Shown here: positions 1 to 6,800 of the stretch, in pieces | Position numbering within the stretch: position 1 is the first letter of the stretch | Layout of the letters: every line of letters starts with the position of its first letter | Origin: Baffinella frigidus | Taxonomy: Eukaryota; Cryptophyceae; Cryptomonadales; Baffinellaceae | Reading direction: 5' to 3' | Assembly: GCA_026770585.1 (NCBI GenBank) | Contig: MU646430.1 | Location: forward strand, 290,726 to 303,868 | Length of the DNA: 13,143 bases | The notes under the pieces: generated by a model | The model's input: only the letters and a program-made list of their open reading frames with translations | What the model was told of the DNA's origin: nothing | Database searches by the model: none | Program-made: the position numbers and the translations under genes

Positions 1-165
1 CACCCCACACCCCACACCCCACACCCCACACCCCACACCCCACATCACACATCCCACACCCCATACCCCACACCCCTGGGTACGGGTTGTGGGGTTTAAA
101 ACCCATACACCCCACACCCCAGACCCCCTACCCTACACCCTACATCCTACACCCCACACCCTATA
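1..165. repeat. Telomere-like heptamer array, CCCCACA then CCCTACA variant
   Basis: The first 50 bases are near-perfect period-7 repeats of CCCCACA. After some decay they pass into CCCTACA/CCCCATA units up to about 165. The seven-base period equals that of the TTTAGGG telomere class, and the G-rich strand is the minus strand. The array is internal or sub-telomeric; whether the chromosome end lies beyond base 1 cannot be told from this window. Confidence 0.85.
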
Positions 166-175
166 ATCCCAACGG

Positions 176-718
176 ATCTGAACTGCGTCCCCGCAAATCG
201 GAGGAGGAGGGAAGGGGGGATGGTGAAGACGCGGTGATGTGGCCTACGCGGCTACGCGCGCCACCCCCACTGTGGGGCCCCTCCCGGGCCCCTCAGCGTT
301 GGTCGCCAAGGGCCGCCCTGATGCGGAGCGTGGGTCTCGCTCAGGTTGCCCTTGGGAGGATGAGGAGCCTTTGGTCTCATGCGAGGCCTAGGCGTCACTT
401 GCGGAGCCCCTCCACTGGCCCAATAGAGGAGTGTGGGGGTAGCTACCGAAGTGATAGTAGAGGGGTCCCACGAGTTATGCGCTCCCAAGGGGTTGCTCGC
501 GGGACATGGGGGAAGAGGGAGTAGACAGGAGATGGGTTGTATGCACAGCCTGTCTTGTTCTGTTCTTTCTGATTCATGACGACTACGATGAGACGAAGGG
601 GGTTTGCCAAGTAAGGGTTGCACAGAATTGCCTGGGCGAAACCTGCTATAGCTCCAGGACCAGCCCCCGCGGCCGTGCTCACCATGACGTTTCGGTCCAC
701 CAGGACGTGGGAACGTGT
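176..718. other. Unassigned stretch without a supportable gene
   Basis: A plus-strand frame stays open to 524, but it starts inside the heptamer array and shows no recognisable domain, codon signature or duplicated exon, so I do not call it. On the minus strand, near 630-700, a short peptide (GPGAIAGFAQAILCNP) vaguely recalls the small-residue and proline pattern of mitochondrial carrier repeats and is followed by an AG|GTTTCG donor-like site. That is too weak to annotate. Confidence 0.4.
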
Positions 719-760
719 GTGCTGCTGTACGACGTTCATTAAAGCTCCATAAGCTCCATA
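719..760. repeat. 42-bp direct repeat, copy 1
   Basis: This segment recurs at 888-929 with a single mismatch (C/T at the twelfth base). Both copies end in two tandem units of the nonamer AAGCTCCAT. The same nonamer pair is also found inside the 266-bp repeat near 1735-1750, so it moves as a small module. Confidence 0.85.
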
Positions 761-887
761 GGCAGCTGGGGAGCTCTTTTTCCTCGTTTTTTCCTGCGGA
801 TCACTCCTAACTCCTCAAGAGTGAGGTGGGATGTGGCCTTCGAAGTGAGTGTAAATAAAAGCACCAAAGCACCAAAAGGCAGGTTTC

Positions 888-929
888 GTGCTGCTGTATG
901 ACGTTCATTAAAGCTCCATAAGCTCCATA
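888..929. repeat. 42-bp direct repeat, copy 2
   Basis: Second copy of the 719-760 segment, offset by 169 bases. It directly abuts the first copy of the dispersed AAAGGACCT element at 931. Confidence 0.85.
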
Positions 930-930
930 A

Positions 931-1033
931 GGATCGACCGAAAGGAAGCATGGCCTTCCTACCCGTGGACAGAACCAGTTCCGGTGTCCGCCTATGTTGG
1001 GAGCTCGAAGAACCTAAAGGACCTAAAGGACCT
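931..1033 (+). repeat. Dispersed element B, copy 1 (5' part altered)
   Basis: Element B has a fixed core: CCGAAAGGAAGCATGGCC, then TTCCGGTGTCCGCCTATG, then GGGAGCTCGAAGAACC, and finishes in tandem nonamers AAAGGACCT. Five plus-strand copies lie in this window (here, 1341, 1608, 1785, 3022) and one diverged minus-strand copy near 8286. This copy lacks the usual AGCCGGTTTCTG head and has an insertion after TGGCC. Confidence 0.85.
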
Positions 1034-1084
1034 CCACTGAGGTGTCTTCCTGCTGCTGTCCTCTGACGCTTGGATTGCCCTTAA

Positions 1085-1183
1085 CTGTGCTGACCTCCGT
1101 ACATTGGGGGAACCCTTTACATACCCACCTGTCTATCTTCCTTATTTCTGCTGACTTCCATACATTGGGGGAAACCTCTACAT
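1085..1183. repeat. Pair of short direct repeats, about 61-bp spacing
   Basis: The segment TGCTGACCTCCGTACATTGG with its GGGAAC..TTACAT tail (1085-1122) recurs at 1148-1183 with a few substitutions. No coding signal is seen in either copy. Confidence 0.7.
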
Positions 1184-1203
1184 GCGTTTGGTTTGACATC
1201 TGA

Positions 1204-1469
1204 GGTATCCGTGGTTAGAGCTCCTGTGAGCCTAACGATGGGATACCATATGGGCCTTCAGCCGACTTGCTTTATCCTGAGTGTGTGTGCGAGCCTGTAC
1301 CTCTTTGGTCTAACTCAAACACCCGATGACGATACCCTTTAGCCGGTTTCTGCCGCGATCCTTCTGCAACGGGGGGCCTGATGTGATCCGAAAGGAAGCA
1401 CGGCTTTTCTGCAGGATACGTTCCGGTGTCCGCCTATGTTGGGAGTTAAAAGAACCTAAAGGACCTAAA
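1204..1469 (+). repeat. 266-bp composite tandem repeat, unit 1 (modules C + B)
   Basis: Module C starts GGTATCCGTGG and runs to about 1340. It is followed by a full element B with head AGCCGGTTTCTGCCGCGATC and the AAAGGACCT tail. The next unit starts exactly at 1470, giving a period of 266 bases. Open frames here mirror each other only because of the repeat; the copies are near identical with no codon-position bias. Confidence 0.85.
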
Positions 1470-1770
1470 GGTATCCGTGGTTGGAGCTCCTATGAGCTGA
1501 ACGATGGGATACCACTGTGGCCCTTCAGCCGACTTGCTTTATCCTATGTGTTTGTGCGAGACCTGTGCCTCTTTGGCCTAACTCAAACGCCCGATGAGGA
1601 AACCCTTTAGCCGGTTCTGCCGCGATCCCCTGTACAGGGGGGCTTGATGTGATCCGAAAGGAAGCATGGCCTTTCTACAGAACCAGTTCCGGTGTCCGCC
1701 TATGTTGGGAGCTCGAAGAACCTGAAGGACCTAAGCTCCATAAGCTCCATAAAGGACCTAAAGGCCCCTG
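1470..1770 (+). repeat. 266-bp composite tandem repeat, unit 2 with nonamer insertion
   Basis: Repeats unit 1 (module C at 1470-1607, element B from 1608). In its tail the AAAGGACCT series is interrupted by two AAGCTCCAT nonamers (about 1733-1751), the same nonamers that end the 42-bp repeats at 719 and 888. Both nonamers are nine bases long, so their exchange keeps period and reading frame. Confidence 0.8.
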
Positions 1771-1784
1771 ATAAAGGACCTAAA

Positions 1785-1917
1785 AGCCGGTTTTTGCCGC
1801 GATCCTCTGCACCGGGGGGGCGGAATGTGATCCGAAAGGAAGCATGGCCTTTCTACAGAACAAGTTCCGGTGTCCGCCTATGTTGGGAGCTCGAAGAACC
1901 TAAAGGACCTAAAGGAC
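1785..1917 (+). repeat. Dispersed element B, copy 4
   Basis: Complete copy: AGCCGGTTTTTGCCGCGATC head, GATCCGAAAGGAAGCATGG core, TTCCGGTGTCCGCCTATG, and two AAAGGACCT nonamers. Confidence 0.85.
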
Positions 1918-1947
1918 CCCCGATCGGAACCCTCGGTACGAGAGGAC

Positions 1948-2058
1948 GTGTCGGGGGCAGGTGTGGGTGCGCGGCGTAGGCATGTTGCCCGTGTGCCTCG
2001 CCCTCCCCGCCCTCTAGATGATGGCCTTCTTGTGCACCCTCGGGAATCTTCAGCGTCA
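1948..2058 (-). CDS. Candidate exon resembling a DnaJ/Hsp40 C-terminal segment
   Basis: On the minus strand an acceptor (CGCAACGCAACAG) at 2059-2060 is followed by an open stretch reading VTLKIPEGAQEGHHL then GGEGEAHG. The pattern K-I-P-x-G-x-x-x-G followed by G-E-G-E-A is typical of the DnaJ C-terminal substrate-binding region, with one residue fewer in the middle than usual. The first codon is completed by the last base of the exon at 2912-3012, and the phases agree. A donor-like GTCCTC follows at 1947. No other DnaJ part (J-domain HPD, zinc repeats) is in the window, so this is a partial gene or a relic. An unrelated protein with a chance GEGEA match is possible. Confidence 0.35.
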
Positions 2059-2235
2059 CTGTTGCGTTGCGGGAAGACGCTGTCGCCCCTGGGACGACCA
2101 ACCCGCGGTTCTCACTCGACACCAGCATATCACGGTTGAAGGTTTAGGGGGGTCCAGATCATAGGTTGGGAGGCGTGAAATGGCGGTGGGAGCAGACATC
2201 TGCCGTGGCAGCAGCAGCGTTCTCGCTTGCCAAAG

Positions 2236-2500
2236 CTAAACTCTAAGCCCTAAGCCCTAAACCCTAAACCCTAAACCTCAAACCCTAAACCCTGAACCCT
2301 AAACACTTGACCCTGAACACTAAACCCTAAACCCTAAACCCTCAACCCTTTACCCTAGACCTCAGACCCTAAACCCTCGACCCTAAACCCTAAATCCTTA
2401 ACCCTAAACCTTGCATCACAAATCCAAAACCCTAAACCCTAAACCCTGAACCCCCAACCCTATAATCTAGAGCCTTAACCCTCAATCCAAAACCCTAACC

Positions 2501-2567
<67 letters not shown>

Positions 2568-2911
2568 ACCCTAAATCCTGAACCTTAAACCCTAAACTCT
2601 TAACCATAAACCCTAAACTCTTAACCATAAACCCTGCACCATAAACCCTAACCCCCAAACCCTCAACCCTCAACCCTCAACCTCCAACCCTCAACCTTAA
2701 ACCCTAAACCCTAATCCCTAAACTATCCCTAAACCCTCAAACAAGAAACCTGAACCCCTAGGTCCGAAACCCGAAGCCTCAAACCCTAAAACCTAAACTC
2801 TAAACCCCAACCCAAAACAATCAAACCTCAAACGTAAACCCTCAACCCTCAACCCTCAACCCCCAAACCTAAAACTCTAAACCCTCAACCCTCAGCCCTT
2901 GACCCCACGAC
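2236..2911. repeat. Long degenerate CCCTAAA telomere-like array
   Basis: About 675 bases of seven-base units, C-rich on the plus strand. Variants include CCCTAAA, CCCTCAA (almost pure at about 2505-2575), CCCTGAA and CCCCAAA. Irregular six- and eight-base units and point changes are frequent, so this is an interstitial array rather than a live chromosome end. It lies between two minus-strand exon candidates and would form the G-rich body of their intron. Confidence 0.9.
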
Positions 2912-3012
2912 CTAAATCATCGGCCGCGCGAGTGAGAGCGTTTCCGAGGCTGGCCCGCGCTGCGGAGATGCATCCTGAGGCGGGCCCGGGCGAGCGCGGT
3001 TCGGAGGCGGGC
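2912..3012 (-). CDS. Candidate internal exon, unknown product
   Basis: A GC-rich island between a heptamer array and element B. On the minus strand it has an acceptor (GGCTGGCTCGCAG, AG at 3013-3014), a 101-base open segment, and a donor TTTAG|GTCGTGG. It reads ...ASGCISAARASLGNALTRAADDL. It enters and leaves in phase 1, so it joins in frame to the exon candidate at 1948-2058. The plus strand is also open here, so coding strand is not certain. The heptamer array starts about 20 bases after the donor, the same arrangement as at the PB1 gene exon at 5937. Confidence 0.35.
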
Positions 3013-3021
3013 CTGCGAGCC

Positions 3022-3150
3022 AGCCGGTTTCTGCTGCGATCCTCTACACAGGGGGGCTTGATGTGATCCGAAAAGAAGCATTGCCTTTCTACAGAACAAG
3101 TTCCGGTGTCCGCCTATGTTGGGAGCTTGAAGAACCTAAAGGACCTCAAG
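3022..3150 (+). repeat. Dispersed element B, copy 5
   Basis: A nearly complete copy (AGCCGGTTTCTGCTGCGATC head, GATCCGAAAAGAAGCATTGC core, then GTGTCCGCCTATGTTGGGAG and one and a half AAAGGACCT units), separated from copies 1-4 by the long heptamer array. Confidence 0.85.
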
Positions 3151-3181
3151 GGCGGACTTGCTAGGAGCATACGGCAGGGCT

Positions 3182-3355
3182 CTGACTACAGTAGGCATAT
3201 CGATGGCCTTACGGTGGTCCTAGGAGGGGCCCGGATGCAGGGACCCGAATGTTCTGGGAGCGTACGGTGCCCCTAGGGGTACCTCGCGCAGAAGGAACCG
3301 CTTCCCCCCCTAGGACCACCGTCGGGCCCGAGGCATAGTCCTACTGTAGTGTCCT
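3182..3355. repeat. Imperfect fold-back element
   Basis: The left part (GACTACAGTAGGCATAT ... ACGGTGGTCCTAGG) pairs with the right part (CCTAGGACCACCGT ... CATAGTCCTACTGTAG). The right half also matches, in reverse orientation, the interior of the fold-backs at 3870-3992 and 4303-4422 (CCTAGGACC...CTACTGTAG...GGGGGGGC), so all three belong to one family. Confidence 0.65.
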
Positions 3356-3759
3356 ACGGGGGGGGCAGTTTATTATGATGGACTCATGTTTGAGAGGCAT
3401 GCAGCGCAGCGCTTGATTGGGCCAGGCTCATGGGAGTCAATTTTATTTCAGGATTTCTGCATTTTGTTCAGGCTCCGGGCCTGGACCCTAGGAACGACCC
3501 CCCCTGTGAACTGCAATCGTTTTCCAATTGCAGGGGTTATTCACACCACTCCTTAGGGCCCAACGGTGGGCCTACGCCTAGTGGGCCTATGCCTAGGAGC
3601 CCAGGAACCTTCTCGGGGGGGGGGGGGGGACATCCTGCGGCTGTGTTTCGGTATCGATACAGGGGAATGCCCCCCCCCTCTCACGCTCGCAGCATCAGAG
3701 CTCTTGACGCCTTAAGTTTATGGTCCGACGTCATAAGTCCAATAAAAGCCTCTTCTCAC
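3356..3759. other. 3' flank of the PB1 gene; no gene seen
   Basis: Downstream (minus sense) of the distal terminal exon. It holds a 14-G run near 3616-3630, short palindromic GGCCC/CCTAGG motifs and, around 3658-3700, a stretch also found downstream of the other terminal exon (about 3994-4030: AGGGGAAT...CTCTCAC...CGCAGCATCA). The plus-strand frame open from 3430 is the antisense shadow of the exon. No AATAAA was found on the minus strand near the stop. Confidence 0.5.
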
Positions 3760-3840
3760 TCAGAGTTCGTCATCAGAGTCGACTTCGGGAGGCTCTTCGG
3801 CCGTGACTGTCAAGTCCAGCTTCAGCCGCCCGCCTTCCTC
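3760..3840 (-). CDS. PB1 gene terminal exon, distal copy
   Basis: 81 bases: 26 codons and TGA, preceded by acceptor CCCTTCTCGCAG. It reads EEGGRLKLDLTVTAEEPP then EVDSDDEL. Compared with the copy at 4030-4110 there are seven synonymous changes and one conservative change (Val for Ile); the stop is at the same position. That pattern needs selection on the protein. It supplies the last PB1 strand and an acidic tail. Its polypyrimidine tract is made of CCCAAA-type heptamers. The 3' flank carries about 65 bases not found after the other copy, bounded by GAACTCTGA/GAGCTCTGA. Confidence 0.7.
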   Translation of the reverse strand, partial: EEGGRLKLDLTVTAEEPPEVDSDDEL

Positions 3841-6800
3841 CTGCGAGAAGGGTTTTGGGTTTGGGGTTTACAGGGGTACCTCGCTCATAAGAAAGCGCCC
3901 CCCCTAGCTAGGACCCTACAGTAGGCCTATCCCTAGAGCCCTATGGTGGTCCTAGGGGTGGGGGCGGTTTCTGATGAGTGAGGTATCCCTGTGCAGGGGA
4001 ATATCGCGCCCTCTCACTCTCACGCAGCATCACAGCTCGTCGTCAGAGTCGATTTCGGGTGGCTCTTCAGCCGTGACTGTCAAGTCCAGCTTCAACCGCC
4101 CACCTTCCTCCTGAGAAGGGAAGGCTTTGTGGTTTGTGGTTTGTGGTTTGTGGTTTGTGGTTTGTGGTTTGTGGTTTGGGGTTTGGGGTTTAGGGTAGGG
4201 TCGAGGATTTAGGGCAACACGCGAATATGGACACGCTCCATCTCTACGTGGGATCCTGGGACTAGGACGTGCGACTGTAGGGCGGTGTCCATATTCATGA
4301 GAACAGGGCTACCTCGCTCATAAGAAAGCGCCCCCCCCTAGGACCCTACAGTAGGCCTATGCCTAGGGCCCCATGGCGGTCCTAGGGGGGGGGGCGGTTT
4401 CTTATGAGCGAGGTACCCCTGTAGCCCCAATGCGGGTTCATTCGGATCACAGCCAACAACCCTCAACCCTCAACCCTCAACCAGGCCACCATGAATAGCC
4501 TCCTGCAGAAACGATTTCAGTGCAAAAATCTCGGTACTCTGGCCCACCCCACGTTCCTAGGGTAACTCCTTGTTTAGGAACACACCTCGCAGACCGCGCA
4601 GATGGCGTCGAACGATTCGTCGTCCTTGACGAGCGTTGCCCCGCCTGCTCCACACACCGGACTTAGACGGAAAGTTGACGGATTTGTACCGCGAACACGG
4701 CGTGTCAACTTGAGAATAGTCTGTTAACGGATCCATCTTCGTGGGTGACGTCGGGCACGCTCGCAGGTCCACACAGCAGACGTCGAAGAGATTTTGAATA
4801 ACCCCCTAGTGAATAGTCCCTAGGCCCTACGGTAGGAAATACCTTAGGGACATAGGGGGGTTCCTACGGTTGTCTTTGATGAGCGTTGCTCCACCTGAGA
4901 GAAGGGTGACGTTAGTGTAAAGCAACTGGCTCCAGAGGAGGACGTTGGTCCACACACCGGACTTTGAATAACCCCCAAGGGATTTCGAATAACCCCCTAG
5001 CTAGTGAATAGTCTCGAATGACCCCCTAGTGAATTGGCCCTACGGTAGGAAATACCGTAGGGACATTGGGGAGTTCCTACGGTCGTCTTTCACAAGCGTT
5101 GCTCCACCTGGTCTACACACCGGACTTTGAATAACCCCCTAGGGATTTTGAATAACCCCCTAGTGAATAGCCCCTAGGCCCTACGGTAGGAAATACCGTA
5201 GGGACATAGGGGGGTTCTTACGGTCGTCTTTGACAAGGGTCGCTCCGCCTGCTAAGCCAGAGTGTTGAAAGAGGCCGCCAAAAGTCAATTCCCTGAAAAG
5301 TCAATTCCCCGAAGAGAACAAGGGGAAAGCATTTTATGTTTGGGATAGATGAACGCCGAATTCGGAGTTCCCAAAGAGAGCTACCCCCCTAAACCCCAAA
5401 CCCTAAAACTACGGAGAATATGTCAACATGTTGGTGTACGTCACCCACACCTAAACCCTCATCCCTGACCCCTAAACCCCAAACCTTAAACCTCAAACCC
5501 TCAACCTAAGGGAACGGGCACCTGTCAACATTCATGGGCGAGGCCATGCAATTCAAACCGTGTTTTTGCTATCTTGGGGTGGGTTTTATCGTATGGTAAA
5601 GCTATGTCGACGCTAAAATAGCAAAATCTAACAAAATTCACCCGTAAGACAGCATAAAAGGCGGTTTAAATTGCGTGGTCTCGGACACTCACATGTTGGT
5701 TGACCTCGCGACGCGGAGGCGCGAGCTCTGAACCCCAAACTCTAAACTCCAGACCCTAAGCCCTAACCTGAAGGGGAGGGGCAACCTGTGTGTCACATGG
5801 AGGGGGTCGAGACGCGGTTGTGCTAGCTCTGAAGACGGTGTGGCTATCCTAAACCCTAAACCCTTAACCCTACACCCTGCACCCTGAACCCTGAACCCCC
5901 CTGAACCCGAACCCGAAACCTACGGGGAGGGACAACCTGTCAACATGTTGGTGTACGTCGCCCACAGCTGCCCGCCAAACTCGTTGTGAATCTGCACGCG
6001 GCCCCCACCAGGTCATTAGTGGGAATGTCAGAACGCAACGTTTCGTTTTCGTGGTACACATGAGTGTGCCCAGAACTTGGAACACGCGATTCCTCGTCCT
6101 TTCCACGTCCGGTCCGAGTACGGCGTGCGTCGCCCACAGCTGCCCGCCAAACCCGTTGTGAATCTGCACGCGGCCCACACTATCAGCGTTCGGGCAGTTG
6201 AATAGGGTAACGGCCTGAAAATGGGGTAGTTGGCCTACGGCATTGCCTAGGACCTCCTACCGTAGGCCGAGACTTTTTGGTCCTAGGATCCCTCGGCCTA
6301 CGGTAGGAGGTCCTAGGCAATACCGTATGCCTAACTACCCCATTTTCAGGCCGTTGGCCTATGAAGTTGTCTGGGTTCGGGTAGTTGTGTAGGACCCTAC
6401 GCCGTTGCCTACCGTAGAAGGGCGTCGCGTGGAGTGGGGGTGTACCAGGCCCATAAACTCTTGCAAGGACCGGCGACCCTCTCACGTTTCCGAGGAGGTC
6501 TTTCAAACCCCTTCAGTTACTTCACACAAATTCCTGGAAACGAACCACACATCGGACTTCGGAGGGATTTTGAATAACCCATAAGCGATAAGACCTCCGA
6601 CCCTACGGTAGGCAATCCGTAGGAACGTAGGGGGGCTTCCTACTGATAAGGTAACGGAAAATGGGTTAGACTTGACGATTCTTTCCCGGCGTAGCCCGCT
6701 TTATGAGGGGTTGCGTACCAGGCCCATGAACGCTTGCAAGGACCGGTGACTCCCTCTCTCGTTTCCGAGGAGGTCTTTCAAACCCCTTCAGTTACTTCAC

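Noticed and set aside
1-165. Chromosome end
   Set aside because: The unit is a variant heptamer that decays inward, and similar arrays lie throughout the window, so this is not evidence for a telomere.
3430-4212. Two plus-strand frames with similar VRVDFG...CQVQLQPP peptides
   Set aside because: They are antisense of the duplicated terminal exons. Base changes between the copies are silent on the minus strand reading, not on this one.
4491-4565. Short plus-strand frame with an ideal GCCACCATG start context
   Set aside because: Only 24 codons, no similarity or repeat support, and it lies in an intron of the opposite-strand gene; the start context can occur by chance.
4825-5203. Regular palindromes as a CRISPR array
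   Set aside because: Only three irregularly spaced hairpins with homologous, not unique, intervening sequence, in a spliced eukaryotic gene.
6183-6506. 107-residue minus-strand frame KDLLGN...
   Set aside because: It runs from a broken exon copy straight through a fold-back element; no splice-compatible product.
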